Source: Ruminococcaceae bacterium UBA6392 (GTDB lineage: Bacteria > Bacillota > Clostridia > Oscillospirales > Acutalibacteraceae). From it: a stretch of 6,529 nucleotides of DNA. Location: contig DJQG01000128.1 of NCBI GenBank assembly GCA_002438685.1, positions 1 through 6,529 on the forward strand. Direction: 5' to 3'. Made by a program: the position numbers and the translations under genes. Below the pieces are notes generated by a model that was given only the letters and a program-made list of their open reading frames with translations, did not search any database and was not told the DNA's origin. Each line of letters begins with the position of its first letter. Position 1 is the stretch's first letter. Positions 1-6,510 of the stretch are shown one piece after another.

Positions 1-1
1 G

Positions 2-163
2 CAAGCCGTTCCCTCGCTCTCCTCAGTTAGCTATTACTACTGCGGCGCGGCTATGGAAAGCCTGATTATAAAAATTATTTGAGTCGCTTGCTGTTACTTT
101 GCTATCGCTCAAGTGATAAATAAATCCCAATTTGCCTATCTCACAAAGGTACATTTTAAATAA
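2..163. other. Unassigned left-edge stretch, nearly open on both strands
   Basis: No recognised gene lies in this stretch. On the minus strand, an ATG at 154-152 opens a 43-codon frame that ends in TGA at 25-23, and the same frame stays open past that stop to the window edge. On the plus strand, the frame starting at base 2 is open except for a TGA at 80-82 and ends in TAA at 161-163. Neither frame has a Shine-Dalgarno sequence at a usable distance, and I recognise no domain. Bases 79-83 (TTGAG) and 108-112 (CTCAA) form a short inverted repeat. The first 60 bases are GC-rich and the rest is AT-rich. It could be the end of an interspersed repeat, a decayed gene, or plain intergenic DNA. Confidence 0.2.
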
Positions 164-189
164 TACTTCTCTTGCAATGCATAAATATA

Positions 190-228
190 AAGAATCCTAA
201 CCAACGGAAAACCGTGGGTAGGATTCTT
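190..228 (-). terminator. Hairpin terminator downstream of the GH2 gene
   Basis: The arms 190-199 (AAGAATCCTA) and 219-228 (TAGGATTCTT) pair perfectly over 10 bp. An inner stem continues with CC/GG and ACGG/CCGT around an AAAA loop (208-211), with one bulged A and one A-G mismatch. Read on the minus strand, the hairpin is followed by a T-rich run (TTTATATTTAT), and it lies 37 bases past the GH2 stop codon, as expected for an intrinsic terminator. The plus-strand side also has a T-rich flank (GCTTTATTATA), so it may work in both directions. Confidence 0.8.
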
Positions 229-265
229 GCTTTATTATACGCTCGCCAAATTTGTTGTGGCTTTT

Positions 266-3200
266 TTATTTTATCGGAACAATAACGAAACTGTATGCAA
301 GTTCTTTGCGTCCGTCAACTGCGTACTGCGGGAGAACGTCGGGACCGCAGCTGCCGGTGCCCGTGCCTCTGAGGAAGCCGTCGATGTCAATTGCCGTCGT
401 ATTCTCGGAGTGGAGGTCGTCGCGGTGCATCGAGTGCTGCATCAGAGCCTGCGTGAAGTGCCTTGCGGTGAAGCTGAGGTCTCTGTCGGGGTTGCAGATC
501 ATCAGTCCGATGCCGTCGGCATCCGTGATGCTGAGCTTGCGAACACCTGTGCGCACTCCGTAATCCTGTGGCTTGATGTAGAACTCATCCATATCGTTGA
601 CCGTAGTCTTGTATGTGCCGAGTGTCGCGTGCTCTCTGAAATCAATCATGTTCTCATCCGGACCGTAGCCGAGATATTCGATGTTCTCGAAGCTCATCGG
701 CATCTCGAACACAAGACCGAAGCGCGGCAGAGCCGCGGCGGCTCTCTGCTGGGATTTTGAGTTGAACACCGCCTCGACTTTTATGCATCCCGCGGCGTCA
801 ACTATATATTTAAGATTGACCTTTGCAACAACGCCCTTCTTCGAGCGAAGGTTGAAGTCAACTGTGAATTTCGCCGAGTGCTTGGTCGAGGAAAAGTTTA
901 CTGAATGCGGGATAGCTTTTATGTCGTCGTATCCGGCTTTTTCCCACTTCGCAATGATAACTCTGTCGTTGTCGAGCATCGCGCGGAAAATGTTCGGAAT
1001 GAAGCCCTTGTGCGCGGCGGGGGACTGGTTAATGAGTTCCTTTTCACCGAGCTTATAGGACGCTATTTCGCCGGTCTTGAGGTCGAATTTTACCGAGCCG
1101 CCGTCAAAGCTGACTTTCGCGGAGTTTCTGCCCTCTTTGCACTCCAATTTGCTGCCGGTCGGCAGAGCGACTTTCTTGTGCTCTTTCTTTATTATTACCT
1201 GTTCGCGTGCGATGAAGGCGTCGCCGTCCAAATATTCAAAGTTCATGCGGCAGTCGCAGCCGGCGGGAATCTTTGTTTTGAATGTCACTTTTTCACTCTT
1301 GCAGGGCGCAATGTCGAGCGAGAAACGCTCCCTCTCTCCGCTCTCAATGCCGTCAACCGTCATCGAGCGGACGATTGTGATATAGCCCGAACTGCGGAAG
1401 CGGTTTGTGTTCGTGAAGGTGAAGCTGCCGTCGCGGTTGTACTTTGCTCTGACGGGGCGATAGACCGCCTGCATCTCAAGCGCGCCGCTCGAGGGCGTGC
1501 GGTCAGGATGAACAAGACCATCAACGCAGAAGTTGCCGTCGTGTTTTTTCTCGCCGTGGTCGCCTCCGTAGGTGTATTTATACGGACCGTCTGCGTGATA
1601 TACCGCGTGATCCGCCCATTCCCAGATACAACCGCCCATGAGATTGTCGTATTTATAGAAGCTGTCCCAGTATTCCTCCATCGCGCCGGGACCGAAGCCC
1701 ATCGCGTGGACATATTCGCACAGGAAGTAGGGCTTTGTCTTGTACCATTTGCCCCTCTGTGTACCCATGCCGACTCGCTCGACCTGAGCGTGTGACGGAT
1801 ACATATCGGAAACTACATCGTAAGCCTTGCGCTTTGTGTGGATAACGCCCTCGTAGTGTACGGGAATCTCCGGGCAGGTCTCGTGCAGATAGTCGTAGCA
1901 GACATCCTGGCAGGCATAGCCGCCCGCCTCGTTGCCGAGCGACCACATCGTGATGCACGGATGGCTCCTGTCGCGGTAATACATTCTCCTGACTCTGTCG
2001 AGATATCTCGGTGCCCACTTGAGGTCGTGGCTTATCTTATTTATGTTGTTATGCGGAGCGAAGCACGCGCCGTGAGTTTCAATATCCGCCTCGTCGACTA
2101 TATAAAGACCGTATGTGTCGGCAAGAGCTATCAGACACGGGTCGGGGGGATAGTGCGAGGTGCGTATCGCGTTGCCGTTGTACTCTTTGATGAGTCTGAC
2201 ATCTTTTTCATAGTCGTCAAATGTCATGACATAGCCGGTCTTGCCGTTTGTGTCGTGATGGTTGACGCCCTTGAACTTGATAACCTGTCCGTTGAATGTA
2301 AAGGTGTTGCCCTTTATCTCCACTGTTTTAAAGCCCGTGATATTTCTGAGCGTCATGAGCTCTTCGCCGTTCTTGTGCAGTGTTATATAAGCGTTGTAGA
2401 CTGTTGGGATCTCCGCGTTCCACTCGGTGACATCGAGATCATCGAATGTCATGTATGTAAGGCGCTCTGCCTTTACAGCCTCTCCGGCAATAACCTTGCC
2501 GTCCTTTTCGAGTGAGAGGGCGACTTCGCATCCGTTGAGCTTGCCTTCGAGCGTGATTTCGACATCCATCGTCCATTTTCCATCTGCCTTGCGCGGGCGG
2601 ATATAATAATCGTTTATGTAGACTGCCGGAAGTCTGTAGAGAAGCACGTCGCGGAATATTCCGTTCTCGCGGAACATGTCCTGACATTCGAGATAAGTGC
2701 CGGAGCACCATTTGTGAACGACCGCGAGCAGCTCGTTCGTGCCCTCATATATAAATTCCGAGATGTCGAACTCCGCCGAATTGTGTGCGCCCTCGCTGTA
2801 GCCGACATACATTCCGTTGACATAGAGGTCAACGCACGGAACAACGCCGAGGAAACTCAGAATATGAACATCGTCGGAATTTGTCACTTCAAAAGTCTTG
2901 CGGTAGATTCCGGCGGACATATGCTCGGGCACATTCGGGTTGGGCAGGTCGAACTCATATGGACAGTTGAGATAAACAGGCGGCTCGTATCCGGTGCGCT
3001 GCCATGTCGAGGGGATATGTATCCTGTCGAACTCAACGCCCGCTGCGTCGAACACTTCGGGGATGAGCGAGATATCATTGTAATATTTGAAATCCCACTC
3101 GCCGGAGAGAACCTCGACAAGGTCGGAATCCGTGCGCTCGTGCCTGAGATCGACGGCGCACAGCTTCTCCTTTTTTGAATACGGTATAAAATATGCTCTT

Positions 3201-3268
3201 CCCGCGAGCTTGCCGTCCTCAATGACTTTGAAGTCGCGGTAATTTGTCGTGTTCAGCTTATACTCCAT
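266..3268 (-). CDS. lacZ: GH2 beta-galactosidase (LacZ type)
   Basis: A 1000-residue glycoside hydrolase family 2 enzyme predicted to release terminal beta-D-galactose by a retaining mechanism. It has no signal peptide, so it is likely cytoplasmic. The domain order is that of full-length LacZ: jelly-roll sugar-binding domain (about 48-215), Ig-like domain (217-318), TIM barrel (320-610), second Ig-like domain (612-695) and C-terminal beta-galactosidase small-chain domain (about 715-995). Visible active-site residues are the acid/base E447 in SLGNEAGG, the nucleophile E518 in LCEYVHAMG, the metal-binding E397 and H399 in VDEADIETHG, H372 in SHYPPDP, and GVNHH at 334-338. Length is close to E. 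coli LacZ (1024). The ATG at 3268 is chosen because AGGAGG (3278-3283) sits 9 bases upstream; a TTG at 3286 would overlap that site. It is divergent to the GH127 gene. C974 stands where E. coli has Trp999, and F525 where E. coli has Asn544. The substrate may be a plant galactoside, or an alpha-L-arabinopyranoside, rather than lactose. Confidence 0.93.
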   Translation of the reverse strand: MEYKLNTTNYRDFKVIEDGKLAGRAYFIPYSKKEKLCAVDLRHERTDSDLVEVLSGEWDFKYYNDISLIPEVFDAAGVEFDRIHIPSTWQRTGYEPPVYLNCPYEFDLPNPNVPEHMSAGIYRKTFEVTNSDDVHILSFLGVVPCVDLYVNGMYVGYSEGAHNSAEFDISEFIYEGTNELLAVVHKWCSGTYLECQDMFRENGIFRDVLLYRLPAVYINDYYIRPRKADGKWTMDVEITLEGKLNGCEVALSLEKDGKVIAGEAVKAERLTYMTFDDLDVTEWNAEIPTVYNAYITLHKNGEELMTLRNITGFKTVEIKGNTFTFNGQVIKFKGVNHHDTNGKTGYVMTFDDYEKDVRLIKEYNGNAIRTSHYPPDPCLIALADTYGLYIVDEADIETHGACFAPHNNINKISHDLKWAPRYLDRVRRMYYRDRSHPCITMWSLGNEAGGYACQDVCYDYLHETCPEIPVHYEGVIHTKRKAYDVVSDMYPSHAQVERVGMGTQRGKWYKTKPYFLCEYVHAMGFGPGAMEEYWDSFYKYDNLMGGCIWEWADHAVYHADGPYKYTYGGDHGEKKHDGNFCVDGLVHPDRTPSSGALEMQAVYRPVRAKYNRDGSFTFTNTNRFRSSGYITIVRSMTVDGIESGERERFSLDIAPCKSEKVTFKTKIPAGCDCRMNFEYLDGDAFIAREQVIIKKEHKKVALPTGSKLECKEGRNSAKVSFDGGSVKFDLKTGEIASYKLGEKELINQSPAAHKGFIPNIFRAMLDNDRVIIAKWEKAGYDDIKAIPHSVNFSSTKHSAKFTVDFNLRSKKGVVAKVNLKYIVDAAGCIKVEAVFNSKSQQRAAAALPRFGLVFEMPMSFENIEYLGYGPDENMIDFREHATLGTYKTTVNDMDEFYIKPQDYGVRTGVRKLSITDADGIGLMICNPDRDLSFTARHFTQALMQHSMHRDDLHSENTTAIDIDGFLRGTGTGSCGPDVLPQYAVDGRKELAYSFVIVPIK

Positions 3269-3277
3269 ATAAGCGTA

Positions 3278-3283
3278 CCTCCT
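3278..3283 (-). promoter_or_regulatory. Ribosome binding site of the GH2 gene
   Basis: A perfect AGGAGG on the minus strand, 9 bases upstream of the ATG at 3268. It decides the start codon: the longer TTG-initiated frame from 3286 would put this site inside the coding sequence. Confidence 0.85.
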
Positions 3284-3318
3284 CAAAAAGCGCAGTAGTG
3301 CAAATTATAAGCACGGAT

Positions 3319-3347
3319 ATATTAGCATATTTTTCATGAATCTTCAA
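3319..3347 (-). promoter_or_regulatory. Sigma-70-type promoter of the GH2 gene
   Basis: Read on the minus strand: -35 TTGAAG (3347-3342), a 17-base spacer, then -10 TAATAT (3324-3319) preceded by TGC, an extended -10. The predicted transcription start near 3312 gives a leader of about 44 bases. A second TATAAT-like hexamer lies slightly downstream near 3303-3308, but it has no matching -35. The -35 overlaps the palindrome at 3346-3361. Confidence 0.65.
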
Positions 3348-3361
3348 TCCGTTGGCGGATT
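3346..3361. promoter_or_regulatory. 16-bp palindrome, candidate operator in the divergent region
   Basis: AATCCG-TTGG-CGGATT: two perfect 6-bp half-sites around a 4-base centre. It overlaps the GH2 -35 hexamer and lies upstream of the GH127 gene. Its size and place fit a dimeric repressor or activator site that could control both genes. No regulator is encoded in the window, so the regulator family cannot be named. Confidence 0.4.
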
Positions 3362-3406
3362 TGTTCATAAATTTTTTTAAATGCTCTACCAATTTTGACT
3401 ATTTTG

Positions 3407-3415
3407 TGGTATTCT
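3407..3415 (+). promoter_or_regulatory. Possible extended -10 promoter of the GH127 gene
   Basis: TGGTATTCT at 3407-3415 matches an extended -10 (TGn plus TATTCT). There is no good -35 at 17 bases: TTGACT at 3395-3400 is too close, and TACCAA at 3387-3392 is poor. The predicted leader would be about 54 bases. The promoter may be weak without an activator, or may lie elsewhere in the 207-bp intergenic region. Confidence 0.35.
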
Positions 3416-3462
3416 TGTTGAACCGAGAAAATCATATTGGCTTTTGAAAATTTTATCCCGCG

Positions 3463-3468
3463 AAAGGA
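3463..3468 (+). promoter_or_regulatory. Ribosome binding site of the GH127 gene
   Basis: AAAGGA, 7 bases upstream of the ATG at 3476. It favours this start over the in-frame TTG at 3437, which would add 13 residues with no family support. Confidence 0.7.
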
Positions 3469-3475
3469 CTATTAT

Positions 3476-5326
3476 ATGAACAAACAGCACCCGATACCGT
3501 TTGACAAAGTGAATATTACAGGCGGATTCTGGAAAGACCGCATTGAACTTAACGAGTCCGTGACGCTCGACAGTGTGCGCCGCAGATTTGAAGATACCGG
3601 CAGATTTTCCGCGCTCAGCTGCGAGTGGAAGCAGGGCGAGCCCGACCGCCCGCATTTCTTCTACGATTCCGACGCGGCAAAGTGGATGGAAGCGGCGGCG
3701 TATGTGCTCGAAAGAAAGAATGACAAGCAGCTTGAAAGCTATGTCGAGGATCTTATCGACCGCATCGAGAGGAACATGACCTCCGACGGATATTTCAATG
3801 TCTGGTATACAGTTGTCGAGCCGGGCAAACGCTTCACTGACCGCGATCACCACGAATTATACTGCGCCGGACATCTTATCGAAGCGGCGGTCGCCTACTA
3901 TGAAGCCACAGGCAAGCGCAGATTTCTTGACCTGATGTGCCGCTATGCCGGACTTATAGACGATGTTTTCCGCAGAGACGATTCTGCGGCGTTCACGACT
4001 CCCGGGCACCCGGAGATAGAGCTCGCCCTCGTGCGCCTCTATCGCTGCACGGGCGAAAAGCGCTGGCTTGACCTCAGCCGATTCTTTATAGATAAGCGCG
4101 GCGACAACGAAAAGGACAGGGGAGAGGCGAGCGGCTTCGCTTCCGAAGATTATCTCCAGGACAGAATCCCTCTGCGCGATCAGAGCGAGGCGGTCGGCCA
4201 CAGCGTCAGAGCCTGCTATCTCTACAGCGCGATGGCAGATATCGCCTACGAATGCGGCGACGAAGAGCTGCTCGCGGCGGCAAACAGAATATTCAAAAAC
4301 ATGACGGAGCACCGCATGTATATCACGGGCGGCATCGGCTCGACCCGCATCGGCGAGGCGTTCACCGTTGACGGTGACCTGCCCAACGAGACTGCCTATG
4401 CGGAGACCTGCGCCGCAATATCTCTTGCGATGTTCGCCCAGCGTATGTCGCTGACCGCCGTCGATTCGCGCTATGCCGATATCGTGGAGCGGGTCATCTA
4501 TAACGGATTTCTCTCGGGCACTTCGCTCGACGGAAAGAGCTTCTTCTATGAAAATCCGCTGTCTATAGACCTTCTGAACCGCAAGATAAAATACTGGCGC
4601 GGCAATGAAGTACGCCTGCCGATAACTCAGCGCGTCGAGGTGTTCGATTGCTCCTGCTGCCCGCCGAACGTCGCCCGCTTTGTCGAGAGCATCGGAAAGT
4701 ATATATATTCGTATGACAGCGACACCGTCTATGTCCATCAGTTCATGGAGAGCGACACAGATGTTGCAATAAACGGCGGCACGGCGCATATCTCCCAGTC
4801 GACGGACTACCCGTCCGACGGCTCGGTGACAATACGCGTCAGCGGCGCGCCCGCTAAGCTTGCCGTCAGAATACCCTCGTGGTGCCGCGACTGCTCGGCG
4901 GGAGCCGAACGAGCCGAAAATCTCGGTATCAGCGGCGGCTATCTGTTCTTCGACTGCGAGGACGGCGCTAAGATAGAGCTGGATTTCGATATGTCCCCGG
5001 TCATTATCTCCGCCGACCCATCAGTGCATGAGGATTCGGGCAAGGTCGCCGTCATGCGCGGTCCCGTCGTCTACTGCGCCGAAGGAGTCGATAACGGCGA
5101 TATATTCTCGCTCGCCGTCTCTCCGGAACTCAATGCCGAGCCAGTCGATCTCGGCTTCGGTATTCCCGCGCTCGATGTTGACGGAACAAGAAAGCTCGGA
5201 GCGGGCACTCTGTATGCCCCCGCGAATGAGATAAAATATGAACCCGCACGCATAAGGCTCATCCCGTATTTCGCCTTTGCCAATCGAGGCGAGAGCGATA
5301 TGCAGGTCTGGATGAACATAAAATAA
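3476..5326 (+). CDS. GH127 beta-L-arabinofuranosidase (DUF1680 family)
   Basis: A 616-residue glycoside hydrolase of family GH127, predicted to remove terminal beta-L-arabinofuranose from plant cell-wall glycans such as hydroxyproline-rich glycoproteins. It has no signal peptide, so it should act in the cytoplasm on imported oligosaccharides. The unusual zinc/cysteine site known from Bifidobacterium longum HypBA1 is complete: E310 and C312 in YAETCA, then C392, C394 and C395 in DCSCCPPN, with C394 matching the catalytic nucleophile. E294 in GEAFT fits the general acid/base. Other family signatures are HELYCAGHLIEAA (126-138), GHPEIELALVRLYR (177-190) and GHSVRACYL (241-249). An alpha/alpha-barrel spans roughly 1-415, followed by beta-sandwich domains. 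Length is slightly below HypBA1 (658). The ATG at 3476 is chosen because AAAGGA (3463-3468) lies 7 bases upstream; the in-frame TTG at 3437 has no such site. Family members can differ in substrate (one is known to release aceric acid from rhamnogalacturonan II), so the sugar is a prediction. Confidence 0.92.
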   Translation: MNKQHPIPFDKVNITGGFWKDRIELNESVTLDSVRRRFEDTGRFSALSCEWKQGEPDRPHFFYDSDAAKWMEAAAYVLERKNDKQLESYVEDLIDRIERNMTSDGYFNVWYTVVEPGKRFTDRDHHELYCAGHLIEAAVAYYEATGKRRFLDLMCRYAGLIDDVFRRDDSAAFTTPGHPEIELALVRLYRCTGEKRWLDLSRFFIDKRGDNEKDRGEASGFASEDYLQDRIPLRDQSEAVGHSVRACYLYSAMADIAYECGDEELLAAANRIFKNMTEHRMYITGGIGSTRIGEAFTVDGDLPNETAYAETCAAISLAMFAQRMSLTAVDSRYADIVERVIYNGFLSGTSLDGKSFFYENPLSIDLLNRKIKYWRGNEVRLPITQRVEVFDCSCCPPNVARFVESIGKYIYSYDSDTVYVHQFMESDTDVAINGGTAHISQSTDYPSDGSVTIRVSGAPAKLAVRIPSWCRDCSAGAERAENLGISGGYLFFDCEDGAKIELDFDMSPVIISADPSVHEDSGKVAVMRGPVVYCAEGVDNGDIFSLAVSPELNAEPVDLGFGIPALDVDGTRKLGAGTLYAPANEIKYEPARIRLIPYFAFANRGESDMQVWMNIK

Positions 5327-5339
5327 TCAATATATATGT

Positions 5340-5377
5340 ATATACTCGCCCTCTTTTGAGAGCGGGTATATCCTTTT
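5340..5377 (+). terminator. Hairpin terminator after the GH127 gene
   Basis: ATATACTCG (5340-5348) pairs with CGGGTATAT (5363-5371), including one T-G wobble. After a two-base CC bulge, CTCT (5351-5354) pairs with AGAG (5359-5362) around a TTTG loop. A short T run follows (5374-5377). It begins 14 bases after the GH127 stop codon, just ahead of the next promoter. The T run is short, so it may be leaky. Confidence 0.65.
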
Positions 5378-5390
5378 GCATTCCGTTTTA

Positions 5391-5419
5391 TTGACACTGA
5401 CATTTTCGGTTGGTATAAT
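5391..5419 (+). promoter_or_regulatory. Strong sigma-70-type promoter of the alpha/beta hydrolase
   Basis: Perfect -35 TTGACA (5391-5396), 17-base spacer, perfect -10 TATAAT (5414-5419), preceded by TGG as an extended -10. The predicted start near 5426 gives a leader of about 23 bases. It makes the hydrolase a separate transcription unit from the GH127 gene. TTCGGT occurs twice (5405-5410 and 5419-5424), flanking the -10. Confidence 0.85.
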
Positions 5420-5433
5420 TCGGTCAAAAACAT

Positions 5434-5440
5434 AAAGGAG
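5434..5440 (+). promoter_or_regulatory. Ribosome binding site of the alpha/beta hydrolase
   Basis: AAAGGAG, 8 bases upstream of the ATG at 5449. It fixes the start of the gene; the downstream reading frame that begins at 5996 has no comparable site. Confidence 0.75.
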
Positions 5441-5448
5441 ATAATCTT

Positions 5449-6370
5449 ATGCAGCAGCTTGATATCCGAAGCTTCGATTCGACCCTGATACATTGCTATC
5501 TCTGGGATGATGTGAAGAATCTCAAGGGTGTTGTTCAGATCTCCCACGGAATGTGTGAATATGCCGGCAGATATCATGAGACCGCGCAGATGTTCAATGA
5601 GCACGGCTATATAGTCTTTGCCGACGATCACCGCGCCCACGGAAACACCGAGACCGATGAAAATCGCGGCAGGCATCCCGGTGATATCGAGAAGAAAACA
5701 GTCAAAGACCTTGTGTTCTTCTATAATTGGCTCAATGATCGCTACCATCTCCCGCAGGTGCTCATGGGTCACAGCTACGGCAGCTTTTTGGCACAGGATT
5801 TTCTCCAGCAGGGGACTGATGTCAAGGCAGTCGCTCTCTGCGGAACCGCCGATATGGACGGCGCGCAGGCGGCGCTCGCTCTGCTCTGGCCTCTTGAGCT
5901 GTTCGCCAAGGACTGGTGTCCGAAGTTCGTCAACCCCGTCAGCGATATGATTTTCGACGCGCGCTATAAGGGCGAAAAAAGGTTCGAGCCAGTGGGTGAC
6001 GAGCAATGTTGCACGCCGCCAAGTGTTTATCGACGACCCGATGGCGGGAATAGATATCAGCGTCAACTTCGATTGGAATATGATAAAGGCGTTCGGCAGG
6101 ATATATAAAAAAGAAAACATTGCGAAGATAAGCCCCGATGTCCGCATCGGTATATTCAGCGGCGACATGGATCCCATCGGCGGTACGAAGTCATCAAAGG
6201 CAAAGAAGCTCCTGCGCCGCTATCAGAAAGCCGGACTCAATGCCGAGATACATATATATAAAGATGCCCGCCATGAGCTGCACAACGAGAAGTGCCGCGA
6301 CGAATATTTCCGCGATCTCGTCGGATTTTTCGACAGCGCAGTGAGAGCGGCAGAGCCCGCAAAGGCCTGA
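5449..6370 (+). pseudogene. Alpha/beta hydrolase (monoacylglycerol lipase / lysophospholipase type), frameshifted
   Basis: A serine hydrolase of the Hydrolase_4/PldB type, the kind that cleaves monoacylglycerols, lysophospholipids or small esters. No signal peptide or membrane segment is visible. The gene is split between two frames: 5449-6108 begins with the ATG and ends out of phase, while the family-like C-terminus continues in the next frame and stops at 6370. Removing one base, most simply from the six A at 5975-5980, gives a continuous 306-residue protein of normal family length. In that repaired numbering, the oxyanion motif HGMCEYAGRY is at 33-42, DHRAHGNT at 60-67, the nucleophile S109 is in GHSYG, D241 is in GDMDP and H275 is in ARHELHNE, so the whole triad survives on both sides of the break. 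QWVTSN (181-186) and FIDDPMAG (193-200) match the region that usually follows the lid. Unrepaired, the protein would be 219 residues and lack the acid and histidine. It may be a true mutation or a sequencing error. The substrate is unknown. Confidence 0.85.
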
Positions 6371-6379
6371 ATTCGTTGT

Positions 6380-6428
6380 ATATCAATGCCTGTGCGGTTC
6401 TCTGTGTCCGCGCAGGCATCTTTGATAT
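6380..6428 (+). terminator. Large hairpin after the hydrolase gene
   Basis: ATATCAA (6380-6386) pairs with TTGATAT (6422-6428), and the 11-base arm 6387-6397 pairs with 6408-6418 with one T-G wobble. A TCT bulge (6419-6421) separates the two stems on the right side. The loop is 10 bases (6398-6407). It starts 9 bases after the stop codon. No clean T run follows directly, so termination efficiency is uncertain; the stem could also stabilise the 3' end of the transcript. Confidence 0.6.
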
Positions 6429-6481
6429 CATGGGAGCGTCAAATAAAATGAAAAAAATCTGAAATTTTTTGAAAATTAGTG

Positions 6482-6510
6482 TTGACAAGTCCCGCCGGTT
6501 GTGTTATTAT
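6482..6510 (+). promoter_or_regulatory. Strong promoter pointing out of the right edge
   Basis: Perfect -35 TTGACA (6482-6487), 17-base spacer, -10 TATTAT (6505-6510) with TGT as an extended -10. The AT-rich stretch just upstream (about 6441-6478, with A and T runs) could serve as an UP element. The predicted start is near 6517, leaving 13 bases of leader in view. No start codon of the downstream gene is inside the window. Confidence 0.75.

Noticed and set aside
80..82. TGA recoding joining the two halves of the plus-strand left-edge frame
   Set aside because: There is no recognised protein, no start signal and no recoding element. A single stop in DNA of unknown coding status is not evidence for recoding.
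905..1795. 296-codon plus-strand open frame opposite the GH2 gene
   Set aside because: It lies wholly antisense to an intact, motif-complete GH2 coding sequence, shows no recognisable domain, and is explained by the GC-biased codon use of the real gene.
1838..2515. 225-codon plus-strand open frame opposite the GH2 gene
   Set aside because: Antisense shadow of the GH2 TIM-barrel and Ig-like region, with no domain or start signal of its own.
3437..3475. TTG start adding 13 residues to the GH127 enzyme
   Set aside because: The ATG at 3476 has a well-spaced AAAGGA, and the extra residues have no family support.
3857..4789. 310-codon minus-strand open frame opposite the GH127 gene
   Set aside because: Antisense to the best-conserved part of the GH127 enzyme, with no domain recognised.
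5975..5981. Programmed -1 ribosomal frameshift at the A6G site
   Set aside because: The downstream frame needs a +1 (or -2) shift, the zero-frame codons GAA AAA AGG do not form an X-XXY-YYZ heptamer, and no clear stimulatory structure was seen. Loss of an A by transcription slippage remains possible but unproven.
5071..6177. 368-codon minus-strand open frame across the GH127 end and the hydrolase
   Set aside because: It runs through a terminator, a consensus promoter and two family-assigned genes on the other strand; its length is best explained as chance.
5996..6370. A separate 124-codon gene starting at GTG 5996
   Set aside because: It has no ribosome binding site, and its sequence is the C-terminal half of the same hydrolase fold (Asp and His of the triad), so it is the out-of-frame remainder of the upstream gene.
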